DNA of 32,504 nt, taken from NCBI GenBank assembly GCA_002353295.1, contig DEJG01000024.1, positions 4,172 to 36,675 on the forward strand, in the 5' to 3' direction. This document shows, piece by piece, positions 13,390-23,200 of this stretch; positions within the stretch are counted from its first letter, which is position 1, and every line of letters begins with the position of its first letter. The notes under the pieces were generated by a model. It had not been told where the DNA came from and did no database searches. It worked only from the letters and a program-made list of their open reading frames with translations. Both the position numbers and the translations under genes were made by a program. The stretch is from Prevotella sp. UBA2754 (GTDB lineage: Bacteria; Bacteroidota; Bacteroidia; Bacteroidales; Bacteroidaceae).

Positions 13390-15519
13390 TTATACCAGGT
13401 CGGCACGGCCCTTCACTTCCTCGAGCACTGCCTTAGCAAGAGCAGAAGACAGAGGAGCGTGGTGATCGTACTCCATAGAGCTGGTGGCACGACCAGAGGT
13501 GATGGTACGCAGAGCGGTTACGTAGCCGAACATCTCTGACAGGGGAACCATTGCCTTAACGACACGGGCACCGCTGCGAGCCTCTTCCATACCCTCTACC
13601 TGACCACGACGCTTGTTCAGATCACCGATCACGTCACCCATGTTCTCCTCAGGAGTAACAACCTCGAGTTTCATGATAGGCTCCATCAGCACGGGCTTAG
13701 CCTGGGCACATACAGACTTGTATGCCATCTGGGCAGCGATCTCGAAGGAGAGCTGGTCAGAGTCTACTGGGTGGAACGAACCGTCGACAACAACAACCTT
13801 CAGCGAGTCAACAGGATAGCCACCGAGGATACCGTTCTTCATAGCTGCCTCGAAGCCCTTCTGGATAGAGGGGATGAATTCCTTAGGAATGTTACCACCC
13901 TTCACCTCGTTGACGAACTGCAAGCCACCGTTCTCCTTGATGTTCCAGTCCTCATCAACAGGACCTACGTTGACGATGATGTCAGCGAACTTACCGCGAC
14001 CACCGGACTGCTTCTTGTAAACCTCACGATAGCCCATGACGGTCTTCGTGATAGCCTCCTTATAGTTAACCTGGGGCTTACCCTGATTACACTCAACCTT
14101 GAACTCGCGCTTCAGACGGTCGATGATGATATCCAAGTGAAGCTCACCCATACCAGAGATGATGGTCTGACCAGACTGCTCATCGGTACGAACGGTGAAT
14201 GTGGGGTCTTCCTCAGCCAACTTGGCAAGACCGTTGTCAAGCTTAGCAACATCAGCCTGTGACTTAGGCTCTACGGCGATAGAGATCACGGTGTCGGGGA
14301 AGGTCATTGACTCCAGTACGATGGGCTTGTCCTCATCACAGAGGGTATCACCTGTACGGATATCCTTGAAACCTACACCTGCACCGATATCACCAGCGTC
14401 GATAGAGTCCATAGGAATCTCCTTGTTAGAGTTCATCTGGAACAGACGGCTGATGCGCTCCTTCTTGCCAGAGCGTGGGTTATAGACGTATGAACCAGCC
14501 TTCACGCTACCAGAGTAAACGCGGAAGAATACCAGACGGCCCATGTAGGGGTCGGTAGCAATCTTAAAGGCCAGAGCAGCTGTTGGCTCGTCCTCGCTGG
14601 GCTTACGGCCTTCCTCTTCGTCGGTGTTGGGGTTGGTACCAGTAACCACCTCCACATCAACTGGAGCAGGCAAGAAAGCACATACATAGTCGAGCAGGGG
14701 CTGAACACCCTTGTTCTTATAAGAAGAACCGCAGATCATAGGCGTGCACTCCATAGCGATGGTTCCCTTACGGATAGCAGCGATAATCTCATCCTCCGTG
14801 ATAGAGTTAGGATCATCGAAGTACTTCTCCATCAGAGCCTCATCATACTCAGCGGCAGCTTCGAGCAGCTTGTTACGCCACTCTTCGCACTCGTCTTTCA
14901 GGTCGGCAGGAATCTCCTCCACATCATACTCAGCACCCATGGTCTCATCGTGCCACAGGATAGCCTTCATCTTGATGAGGTCAACTACACCCTTGAAGTT
15001 CTCCTCAGCACCGATGGGCACCTGGATAACGACGGGGTTAGCACCGAGGATGTCCTTCATCTGCTGAACAGTCTCGAAGAAGTCAGCACCTGAACGGTCC
15101 ATCTTATTAACGTATCCGATACGGGGTACGTTGTATTTATCAGCCTGGCGCCATACGGTCTCTGACTGAGGCTGAACACCGTCAGCAGCAGAGTATGTAG
15201 CAACAGCACCGTCAAGCACACGCAGTGAACGCTCCACCTCAGCGGTGAAGTCAACGTGTCCCGGAGTGTCGATCAAGTTGATCTTGAAGTCCTTACCATT
15301 CCACTTCCAGTTACAGGTGGTAGCAGCAGAGGTGATAGTGATACCACGCTCCTGCTCCTGAGCCATCCAGTCCATGGTAGCTGCACCATCGTGCACCTCA
15401 CCAATCTTGTGCGTCTTACCGGTGTAGAACAGGATACGCTCAGATGTGGTGGTCTTACCGGCATCGATGTGGGCCATAATACCGATATTGCGAGTCAAAT
15501 GTAAATCGCGGTTTGCCAT
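13390..15519 (-). CDS. fusA: translation elongation factor G
   Basis: EF-G is the GTPase that drives translocation. The 709-residue product has the P-loop AHIDAGKT (16-23), switch II DTPGH (84-88) and NKMD (138-141), then domains II-V ending EEVKGRADLV. Length and motifs fit the canonical str-operon EF-G, not the divergent second EF-G that many Bacteroidota also carry. It follows rpsG by 42 bp with an A-rich, AAGGA-containing upstream region, and precedes rpsJ by 85 bp. Confidence 0.98.
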   Translation of the reverse strand: MANRDLHLTRNIGIMAHIDAGKTTTSERILFYTGKTHKIGEVHDGAATMDWMAQEQERGITITSAATTCNWKWNGKDFKINLIDTPGHVDFTAEVERSLRVLDGAVATYSAADGVQPQSETVWRQADKYNVPRIGYVNKMDRSGADFFETVQQMKDILGANPVVIQVPIGAEENFKGVVDLIKMKAILWHDETMGAEYDVEEIPADLKDECEEWRNKLLEAAAEYDEALMEKYFDDPNSITEDEIIAAIRKGTIAMECTPMICGSSYKNKGVQPLLDYVCAFLPAPVDVEVVTGTNPNTDEEEGRKPSEDEPTAALAFKIATDPYMGRLVFFRVYSGSVKAGSYVYNPRSGKKERISRLFQMNSNKEIPMDSIDAGDIGAGVGFKDIRTGDTLCDEDKPIVLESMTFPDTVISIAVEPKSQADVAKLDNGLAKLAEEDPTFTVRTDEQSGQTIISGMGELHLDIIIDRLKREFKVECNQGKPQVNYKEAITKTVMGYREVYKKQSGGRGKFADIIVNVGPVDEDWNIKENGGLQFVNEVKGGNIPKEFIPSIQKGFEAAMKNGILGGYPVDSLKVVVVDGSFHPVDSDQLSFEIAAQMAYKSVCAQAKPVLMEPIMKLEVVTPEENMGDVIGDLNKRRGQVEGMEEARSGARVVKAMVPLSEMFGYVTALRTITSGRATSSMEYDHHAPLSSALAKAVLEEVKGRADLV

Positions 15520-15561
15520 TTCTTTTCCTTTTTTTTCTTTTATTATCCTTTTACCTTACTA

Positions 15562-16038
15562 TTAGAAGCGGAAGTGAGCGAATGCACGGTTAGCCTCAGC
15601 CATGCGGTGCATATCTTCCTTACGCTTGAAGGCACCACCCTGGTTGTTGAAAGCATCCATAATCTCAGCAGCCAGTTTGTCAGCCATTGACTTACCGCTA
15701 CGCTTACGGGCAAACGCAATCATATTCTTCATAGAGATACTCTCCTTGCGGTCGGGACGAATCTCAGTAGGAACCTGGAAGGTTGCACCACCGATACGAC
15801 GGCTCTTTACCTCAACTTGAGGAGTGATGTTGTCGAGAGCCTGCTTCCAGATTTCCAGGGCAGACTTCTCTTCGTTCTGCATCTTAGCCTTGACATTCTC
15901 AAGGGCATTGTAGAAGATCTCATACGAAATAGACTTCTTACCATCATACATCAGATGGTTTACAAACTTCGACACTTTCTTGTCGTTGAAGACGGGATCT
16001 GGCAGGATCACACGCTTCTTTGGTTTTGCTTTTCTCAT
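15562..16038 (-). CDS. rpsG: 30S ribosomal protein S7
   Basis: S7 nucleates assembly of the 30S head and touches the E-site tRNA. The 158-residue product begins MRKAKPKKRVILPDPVFNDK and contains KVSKFVNHLMYDGKKS and the C-terminal region KRKEDMHRMAEANRAFAHFR. Length is normal. It is preceded by a long 185-bp spacer after rpsL with a GC-rich hairpin. In E. coli this spacer is where S7 represses its own translation. Confidence 0.98.
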   Translation of the reverse strand: MRKAKPKKRVILPDPVFNDKKVSKFVNHLMYDGKKSISYEIFYNALENVKAKMQNEEKSALEIWKQALDNITPQVEVKSRRIGGATFQVPTEIRPDRKESISMKNMIAFARKRSGKSMADKLAAEIMDAFNNQGGAFKRKEDMHRMAEANRAFAHFRF

Positions 16039-16170
16039 TTTTGTTTTTTGTTTTGTTGTCTGCTTGGGGCTGTTCTTTTACCGTTCTTCAACGCTCACTC
16101 ATGGGCATTTACTCAACCTGTCTCGTAACAATATCTCCAGCAAAACAGTTTTTTCTTTTTCTTTTTTGGT

Positions 16171-16191
16171 CATGGCGGCGGAACCGCCATG
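16171..16191 (-). promoter_or_regulatory. hairpin in the rpsL-rpsG spacer, possible S7 target
   Basis: An 8-bp perfect stem (catggcgg and ccgccatg) closes a 5-nt loop in an otherwise pyrimidine- and AT-rich 185-bp spacer. It lies 33 nt after the rpsL stop on the transcript. No T-run follows on the transcribed strand, so termination is unlikely. The rpsL-rpsG spacer is the S7 regulatory site in E. coli; equivalence here is inference. Confidence 0.4.
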
Positions 16192-16223
16192 CAATGATCC
16201 TTACGGCTTATAATCTTCTCCGA

Positions 16224-16604
16224 TTATTTCTTAGCCTTTGGACGCTTAGCACCGTACTTAGAGCGACGCTGAGTGCGGCTTGCAACACCGGCAGTATCCA
16301 ATGTACCGCGAACGATGTGATAACGTACACCGGGAAGGTCCTTCACACGACCGCCACGAACCAGCACGATGCTGTGCTCCTGCAAGTTGTGTCCCTCTCC
16401 GGGAATGTAACTGTTGACTTCCTTCTGGTTAGTCAAGCGAACACGGGCTACCTTACGCATAGCCGAATTAGGCTTCTTAGGGGTCGTTGTGTAGACACGA
16501 ACACATACGCCACGACGCTGGGGACATGCGTCCAGCGCGGGTGATTTGCTCTTGTCAACGAGCACCTTTCTGCCTTTTCTTACCAATTGTGAAATTGTAG
16601 GCAT
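16224..16604 (-). CDS. rpsL: 30S ribosomal protein S12
   Basis: S12 sits at the decoding centre and controls accuracy. The 126-residue product begins MPTISQLVRKGRKVLVDKSK and contains TTPKKPNSAMRK and GGRVKDLPGVRYH. Both lysines whose substitution gives streptomycin resistance in E. coli are wild-type here. The C-terminus RRSKYGAKRPKAKK is complete. It is the first gene of the str operon, about 85 nt downstream of a TACCTTTG promoter. Confidence 0.98.
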   Translation of the reverse strand: MPTISQLVRKGRKVLVDKSKSPALDACPQRRGVCVRVYTTTPKKPNSAMRKVARVRLTNQKEVNSYIPGEGHNLQEHSIVLVRGGRVKDLPGVRYHIVRGTLDTAGVASRTQRRSKYGAKRPKAKK

Positions 16605-16690
16605 AATTGTTTTGTTTTTAATTTATTATATATTATGTGTATATTCTACTTGACATGATGCGCCCTACTACACAGGTCGCTTTTGGGCTG

Positions 16691-16721
16691 CAAAGGTACG
16701 AACTTTCTGGGAATCCACCTA
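16691..16721 (-). promoter_or_regulatory. promoter for the rpsL (str) operon
   Basis: The minus strand reads TACCTTTG (16698-16691), the Bacteroidota -7 consensus. The -33 position, 20 nt upstream, shows no clear TTG, so that element is weak. The surrounding 14-bp plus-strand core ggctgcaaaggtac (16686-16699) is identical to the rplC promoter. The leader to rpsL would be about 80 nt. Confidence 0.7.
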
Positions 16722-16735
16722 ATTTATTAGACACG

Positions 16736-16779
16736 AAAAAACACTTATCTTATGAAATTTAACATAAAATAAGTGTTTT
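16736..16779 (-). terminator. intrinsic terminator after the DUF3467 gene
   Basis: A 10-bp stem (aaaacactta, 16738-16747, with taagtgtttt, 16770-16779) extends past a small internal loop into a further 5-bp stem. On the minus strand six T residues end it (16741-16736). It lies 17 bp after the DUF3467 stop and separates that unit from the rpsL promoter. Confidence 0.8.
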
Positions 16780-16796
16780 AGTAATTATTAACCCGA

Positions 16797-17123
16797 CTAA
16801 GCCTCTCCTTTTCCTATTCCAATGGGAGAAAAAGTGCGTGGATCCTGCTCTGGAAGTTGGATAGGTCCAAAAGTACGTTCATATCTGCGGATGTTTTCTT
16901 CCAGCGCACCCAACAAGCGTTTTGCGTGTTCTGGAGCCAGTATAATACGACTTTTGACAGGAGCTTTGGGTAATCCAGGGAGCACTCTTGCAAAATCGAG
17001 AACAAAATCGCTGCTAGAATGCGTAATAATAGCGAAATTCGCATACTCTCCTTGAGCTACATCTTGAGATAATTCTATCTGAATCTGAGCCGATTCGTTC
17101 ATATTTTTACGATCTTCCATCAT
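16797..17123 (-). CDS. DUF3467 family protein
   Basis: The 108-residue product matches DUF3467, a small family of unknown function. Its core runs from about residue 13: QIQIELSQDVAQGEYANFA, then HSSSDFVLDFARVLPGLP and the segment SRIILAPEHAKRLLGALEEN. The C-terminus is proline-rich. No signal peptide or membrane segment is present, so it is probably cytosolic. Three nearby ATG codons (residues 1, 2 and 8) are possible starts. As I recall, Bacteroidota often carry this gene between rpoC and rpsL, which suggests a link with gene expression; here a beta-galactosidase lies between it and rpoC. Confidence 0.9.
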   Translation of the reverse strand: MMEDRKNMNESAQIQIELSQDVAQGEYANFAIITHSSSDFVLDFARVLPGLPKAPVKSRIILAPEHAKRLLGALEENIRRYERTFGPIQLPEQDPRTFSPIGIGKGEA

Positions 17124-17153
17124 TCTATAGTTTTAAAATTATACATCTTCCTA

Positions 17154-20100
17154 TTATAATATCGGTATCAGCTTGAATGTGAACTGACGGTCCTGACAAG
17201 TCACGCGACAAGGCGGCAAGGCCTGTCCCCAATCACTCCAACTGTCAATACCTCCTACTCCAGCATGCACCTGGTCGATATGGAGGTTGGTGAACTTGGA
17301 ACGGGGAACCTGAGTTGAGTGGCGCTGCGCCTTTTCCGGTCCTGGCTCGTCCAGATCATCTACACTATAATGAAGAGCTGAAGCTGAAAAGAGGCCGTCG
17401 GCCTCCACCATCAATCCGAAGCCATCGAAATCGGTCTGTTTCCACCAACGCATGTCAGTCTTCGTCCCTGTTTCCTGTGGACGGATGTAGGGATAGAACT
17501 GTTCGTCGGCTGTTTGTTCGTAGATACCGATACGCTGTGACAGATGGCGGTCGCTATAGTTCTCAACAGGTCCACGACCATAATACTGACTGATTCCCAT
17601 GCCATAGGGCATCTGTAGCACCATGCCATAGCGAAGCATGTCGGGAACGGTTTCGCCAGGTGTAGTTTGCATCTGTTCAGTGACCGTGACAACACCACTC
17701 TTCTCAACATGGTACTGAAGGGTCAGGGTGGCCTTCACTTCCGGCATGTCATAAACTGCGGTAACAGTATAGGCGCCTTTCCTGTCTTTCTTGCTCTGAT
17801 TGAAACTCTTGAGCTGCATCACCGGACTACGCCATACCTGATTCTTCACATGCAACCTGGCACCCATGTCGTTGTCTGTAACGGCACGCCAGAACAGGGG
17901 TTTGAGTGTGCCACCCTTACCCAGCATGGACTGACCATTGACGACATATTCCCTGATAAAGCCTGTGGACTGGTCAAAACTGAGCGTAAAAGGCTGAGAG
18001 CCGGATGCCATGGGCTGTTCGGACCTCTGACCGGTGACTGGCAGTTGAGCATAGGCGACCGTCTGGTCCTGTTCCATGAGAGGCTGCTTTTCCTTCAACT
18101 TGAAATCAATGTTCAGGAAGTATTCGCCTATGGCAGACAGCTGACCTAACGGCAGAGTCAACTCTGTGGTAGCCTGCGGCTGACAGTCAAGGTTGGCTAC
18201 TGCACCCTGCTTGACTGGCACGCCATCGCACAGGAGGGTCCATGACAGATAGACATAGTCGAGTGGACGGAAGAAGTTTTCGTTCTTGACACGGATGCGG
18301 CCATTCTTGATATCAACGGCTTCGACCCAGATGTTCTGGTACTGGTACCCCACCTCATAAACCTGAGGATTAGGAACACGGTCGGGGCTGACAAGACCAT
18401 TGTCGCAGAAATTATTGTCGGAGGGGTCGTAGTTGTTATAGTCGCCACCATATTTATAAACAGCCCGTCCATTGGAATCAAAACCATGCAATGACTGATC
18501 TACAAAATCCCAGATAAAACCACCCTGATATTTAGGATAGCGGCGAACGAGGTCCCAATACTCCTTGAAACCGCCACTACTATTACCCATCGCATGACTA
18601 TACTCACACTGGATGAGCGGTTTCTGTTTGCTGGCATCCTTGGCATAGCCCTCGCAATGGTCCTGACGCATATACATCGGACAGAAGATATCTGTATTAT
18701 CGCCACCATGCGCCTGTTCGTACTGAACGGGACGACTTGTATCCTGCGATTTGATCCACTGATAGGCTGCAGTGAAGTTGGGACCATTCACCGTCTCGTT
18801 ACCCAGACTCCAGACAATGATGCTGGGATGATTGAAATTCATCATGACATTATGCTGATTACGCTCCAATATCTGACGGGCAAAAAGCGGAGTCTTCGTA
18901 GGGGCATCATCACCATAACCAAAACCATGACTCTCCTGATTAGCCTCAGCAACCAGATAGAGACCATACTTGTCGCAGAGGTCATACCACAAGGGATCAT
19001 CGGGGTAATGACAGGTACGGACGGCATTGATATTGAAACGCTTCATCAACTGGATGTCCTGTAACATACGCTCGGGAGACACCACATAGCCACCATCAGG
19101 ATCCAATTCATGACGGTTGACACCTTTTATATATATAGGCTGGCCATTCACCAGTAACTGAGCATCCTTGATTTCCACCTTGCGGAATCCGACTTTCTGT
19201 GCGATAAACGTATCGCCATAACGCACTAACAGCGTATAAAGATAAGGGGTCTCTGCCGTCCACTTATGAGGATTCGACACTTTCATCTCCAAGCCCTTCG
19301 TTGATGCCACCTCACGGCCATCAGCATCCAGCAGAGAGAGATGTGCCTCCGCATGACCGACAGTGGCCAACTGAACCGTCAACACACCATCCTGATAGTT
19401 ATTCACCAAGTCAGGAGTGATGCGGATATCCTGGATATGATTATCTTTGTCTTGTGCATAGAGATAACAAGAGCGCCCTACCCCACTCAGACGCCAGAAA
19501 TCCTGGTCTTCGTCATAAGAACCGTCGCACCACCGGAAAGTCTGGAAAGCAATGAGGTTTTCACCACGATGCACGTAGGGAGTAATGTCAAATTCAGCAG
19601 CCACCTTCGAATCTTCGGTGTAGCCCACATAACGACCATTGACCCACAAGTACATATTAGAAGTGACAGAACCGAAATGAGCTATCACCTGCTTGCCATT
19701 CCAACTGGAGGGGATAGAAATTTTGCGACGATACGTTCCCACATGATTATCCTTTACGGGAACCTCAGGCGGATTGTTCTCAAAATGACCACGCCAGGCA
19801 AAACCAATGTTTACATATTCCGGATGTCCGTAGCCGTTGAGTTCCCAAATGCCGGGTACAGACATCGTAGCCCAGGCATGGTCGTCAAAATCAATATCAA
19901 AACACCCGACAGGCCGTTTGTCGGCATGGTCCACCCAAATAAAGCGCCATGTCCCATCGAGTGACAAATAATTGGCAGAACTTTTCTTATCACCGGCAAG
20001 GGCAAGTGCTTCGGACTCATAACCGAAAAAGTCAGTATGGGGGGTAAAACGATTGACTTCGTTTACCTGTAAATCATGCCACTCAGTCATAGTTGGCTGC

Positions 20101-20159
20101 TGGGCATAGGCTGTAAGCGCAAAGGCGCTGAAAGATAATGCAAGAAATAACTTGTTCAT
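17154..20159 (-). CDS. secreted GH2 beta-galactosidase, LacZ type
   Basis: The 1001-residue product has a type I signal peptide (1-19, cleaved after AYA, no lipobox cysteine), so it is probably periplasmic. The rest follows the LacZ five-domain plan: jelly roll (about 60-240), Ig-like domain, TIM barrel (about 335-620), second Ig-like domain and C-terminal beta-sandwich. The acid/base is E455 (SLGNE) and the nucleophile E519 (QCEYSHAMGNS). Mg-site residues E409 and H411 and the aromatic-site W974 (DSWSD) are present. Activity on lactose or beta-galactosides is likely, but other galactosides are possible. It lies between rpoC and DUF3467 with a terminator about 20 nt before its start and no terminator after it. 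Confidence 0.95.
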   Translation of the reverse strand: MNKLFLALSFSAFALTAYAQQPTMTEWHDLQVNEVNRFTPHTDFFGYESEALALAGDKKSSANYLSLDGTWRFIWVDHADKRPVGCFDIDFDDHAWATMSVPGIWELNGYGHPEYVNIGFAWRGHFENNPPEVPVKDNHVGTYRRKISIPSSWNGKQVIAHFGSVTSNMYLWVNGRYVGYTEDSKVAAEFDITPYVHRGENLIAFQTFRWCDGSYDEDQDFWRLSGVGRSCYLYAQDKDNHIQDIRITPDLVNNYQDGVLTVQLATVGHAEAHLSLLDADGREVASTKGLEMKVSNPHKWTAETPYLYTLLVRYGDTFIAQKVGFRKVEIKDAQLLVNGQPIYIKGVNRHELDPDGGYVVSPERMLQDIQLMKRFNINAVRTCHYPDDPLWYDLCDKYGLYLVAEANQESHGFGYGDDAPTKTPLFARQILERNQHNVMMNFNHPSIIVWSLGNETVNGPNFTAAYQWIKSQDTSRPVQYEQAHGGDNTDIFCPMYMRQDHCEGYAKDASKQKPLIQCEYSHAMGNSSGGFKEYWDLVRRYPKYQGGFIWDFVDQSLHGFDSNGRAVYKYGGDYNNYDPSDNNFCDNGLVSPDRVPNPQVYEVGYQYQNIWVEAVDIKNGRIRVKNENFFRPLDYVYLSWTLLCDGVPVKQGAVANLDCQPQATTELTLPLGQLSAIGEYFLNIDFKLKEKQPLMEQDQTVAYAQLPVTGQRSEQPMASGSQPFTLSFDQSTGFIREYVVNGQSMLGKGGTLKPLFWRAVTDNDMGARLHVKNQVWRSPVMQLKSFNQSKKDRKGAYTVTAVYDMPEVKATLTLQYHVEKSGVVTVTEQMQTTPGETVPDMLRYGMVLQMPYGMGISQYYGRGPVENYSDRHLSQRIGIYEQTADEQFYPYIRPQETGTKTDMRWWKQTDFDGFGLMVEADGLFSASALHYSVDDLDEPGPEKAQRHSTQVPRSKFTNLHIDQVHAGVGGIDSWSDWGQALPPCRVTCQDRQFTFKLIPIL

Positions 20160-20179
20160 AGGTTGATAGGTTTTTAGAG

Positions 20180-20214
20180 AAAAAGCGCCACTGCAAGAGG
20201 TATTGCAGCGGCGC
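20180..20214 (-). terminator. intrinsic terminator after rpoC
   Basis: On the minus strand GCGCCGCTGCAA pairs with TTGCAGTGGCGC (12 bp, one G-U), with a 6-nt loop and five T residues directly after. It starts 20 bp after the rpoC stop and ends the rif transcript. Only about 20 nt separate the T-run from the beta-galactosidase ATG, so the structure also sits in that gene's immediate leader. Confidence 0.9.
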
Positions 20215-20233
20215 CTTTATGAGGGTTTAGAAT

Positions 20234-23200
20234 TTACTTTTCTTCAAGAGCAGGCTCCTCTGCGAAATCGAGGACATTTTTCTTGTTGGCCTGCATACGC
20301 TCGTACTCTTCCTTCGAGCCGACAATGATCTTTTCGAATTCACGAAGACCAGTACCAGCAGGAATCAAGTGACCGGCAATCACATTCTCCTTCATACCCT
20401 CGAGGTTATCAACCTTTCCGCGGATAGCAGCCTCGTTGAGCACCTTCGTCGTCTCCTGGAAGGAAGCTGCCGACATGAACGACTTGGTCTGAAGTGCGGC
20501 ACGAGTGATACCCTGCAGAATCTGAGTTGACGTAGCGGGAACAGCATCGCGAACCTGCACAATCTTCATGTCACGACGTTTCAGCATGGAGTTCTCATCA
20601 CGCAGTTTACGTGCCGTAACAATCTGACCCTTCTGGAGATTCTCAGAGTCACCAGCATCGATGACTACCTTCTTACCCCAGATGCGATCGTTCTCCTCAG
20701 CAAAGTCGAGCTTGTCGACAATCTCCTGCTCAAGGAATGAAGTATCGCCCGGATCGTTGATCTGTACCTTACGCATCATCTGACGAACGATAATCTCAAA
20801 GTGCTTGTCATTAATCTTTACACCCTGCAGACGGTAAACGTCCTGAACCTCATTCACGATGTATTCCTGTACAGCCGTCGGACCTTTGATGGCCAGGATG
20901 TCAGCAGGAGTAATCACACCGTCAGAGAGAGGTGTACCGGCACGAACAGCATCGTGCTCCTGTACCAGAATCTGCTTAGACAGAGATACCAGATACTTAC
21001 GCTGTTCTCCTGTCTTAGAGGTTACTATAATTTCACGGTTACCACGCTTTACCTTACCCATTGTTACCTCACCGTCGATTTCGGAAACGATAGCAGGGTT
21101 ACTTGGGTTACGGGCCTCGAACAACTCTGTAACACGAGGCAGACCACCAGTGATATCACCACCCTTGGCAGCAGCACGCGGAATCTTGACGAGGGTCTCA
21201 CCAGTCTTCACGGTCTGACCGTCCTCTACAACTACGTGTCCGCCTACTGGGAAGTTATAAGTACCGATAACTTCACCATCGGCACCAATCACATCACAGG
21301 TAGGAACCTTTGACTTATCCTTAGACTCAGTAACAATCTTCTCGGTCAGTCCAGTGGTATCGTCGGTCTCTGCACGGAAGGTGACACCCTCAATAACATC
21401 ATGGAACTTCAATGTACCGGCATATTCGGTAACGATGACGGCATTGAATGGATCCCACTGTGCAATCTTGTCACCTTTCTTCACCAGACTACCTGACTTG
21501 AAGTAAAGAGAAGAACCGTAAGGAACATTGACGGTAGAAAGCACGATCTTGGTATTAGGATCTATGAAACGAGCCTCACCAAGACGGCTGACAACCATCT
21601 CACACTCACGGCCATCCTCATCGAATGGAACTGTACGAATCTCTTCGAATTCAAGCATTGAATCGTTCTTGGCAACAATGCTGGCATTAGCTGCTGCGTT
21701 GGCAGCGACACCACCGGCGTGGAACGTACGGAGCGTCAGCTGAGTACCTGGCTCACCAATGGCCTGTGCTGCAATCACACCGACAGCCTCACCTTTCTGA
21801 ACCATACGGCGGGTTGCCAAGTTGCGACCATAGCACTTGCGGCATACACCATGCTTTGACTCACAGGTAAGTACGGAACGAATCTCTACGCTCTCGATGG
21901 GCGAGTCTTCAATAATCTGTGCTATTGGTTCGGTAATCTCTTCACCGGCAGCTACGATGAGTTCACCAGTAGAAGGATGGATAATATCATGTACGGAAAC
22001 ACGACCGAGGATACGCTCATATAGCGTAGAGATTGTCTCATCACCGTTCTTCAAAGCGGTGCAAACCAATCCACGAAGTGTACCACAGTCTTCCTCGTTG
22101 ATAATCACATCATGAGAAACGTCCACCAGACGACGGGTCAGATAACCGGCATCGGCCGTCTTCATGGCAGTATCGGCAAGACCCTTACGAGCACCGTGGG
22201 TAGAGATGAAGTACTCCAGCACCGACATACCCTCCTTGAAGTTTGACAGAATAGGATTCTCAATAATCTGAGCACCCTCTGCACCAGCTTTCTGAGGCTT
22301 AGCCATCAGACCACGCATACCGGAGAGCTGACGAATCTGGTCTTTACTACCACGAGCACCAGAGTCGAGCATCATGAATACAGCATTGAATCCCTGGTCG
22401 GCCTCGGTCATCTCCTTCATCAGTACATTACCCAGGTCGTTATTGATATGTGTCCAGGTATCAATAACCTGATTGTAACGCTCGTTGTCGGTGATGAAAC
22501 CCATGTTGTAGTTTTCGGTAATCTGACGAACTTCCTCGTTACCTTTCTCTACCAGTGCCTTCTTAGACTCTGGGATGATGATATCGTCAAGGTTGAACGA
22601 CAGACCTGCCTCGTAGGCCATGCGGTAACCAAGGTTCTTGATACCGTCGAGGAATTCGCAAGCCTCAGCGAAACCTACATTCTTGATGACATCAGCAATG
22701 ATGTCACGCAACGACTTCTTAGAGATGATACGGTTGACGTAACCGACCTCCTTAGGAATGATGCCGTTCACGATGACACGACCGACAGAGGTTTCTACCA
22801 TGTGCTTACATGGTTTGCCGTCTACAATATCATCAACCATCACCTTTACCTGGGCATGCAGATCGCACTTGCCTTCGTTGTGGGCAATGATGGCTTCCTC
22901 TGGACCGTAGAAGGTGAGACCTTCACCCTTGGCTCCTGGACGGATCTTAGAAATGTAATAGAGTCCGAGCACCATATCCTGTGAAGGAACGGTGATAGGA
23001 GCACCATTGGCAGGATTCAGAATATTATGGCTCTGGAGCATCAGAATCTGAGCCTCCAGAATAGCTTCATTTGACAAGGGGAGGTGGACAGCCATCTGGT
23101 CACCATCGAAGTCGGCGTTGAAAGCCGTACATGCCAATGGATGCAACTGGATAGCCTTACCCTCAATCAGTTTGGGCTGGAAAGCCTGAATACCCAGACG

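Noticed and set aside
13771..14262. Plus-strand frame of 163 codons opposite fusA
   Set aside because: It is a shadow of fusA codon usage, and no protein family is recognisable.
16224..16604. Streptomycin-resistance change in rpsL
   Set aside because: The lysines in PKKPNS and GRVKDLPG are both present.
17154..20159. Beta-galactosidase as a recent mobile insertion
   Set aside because: I see no transposase, terminal inverted repeats, target-site duplication or att-like sequence at its borders, and codon use looks like its neighbours by eye. Its position is odd but transfer is not shown.
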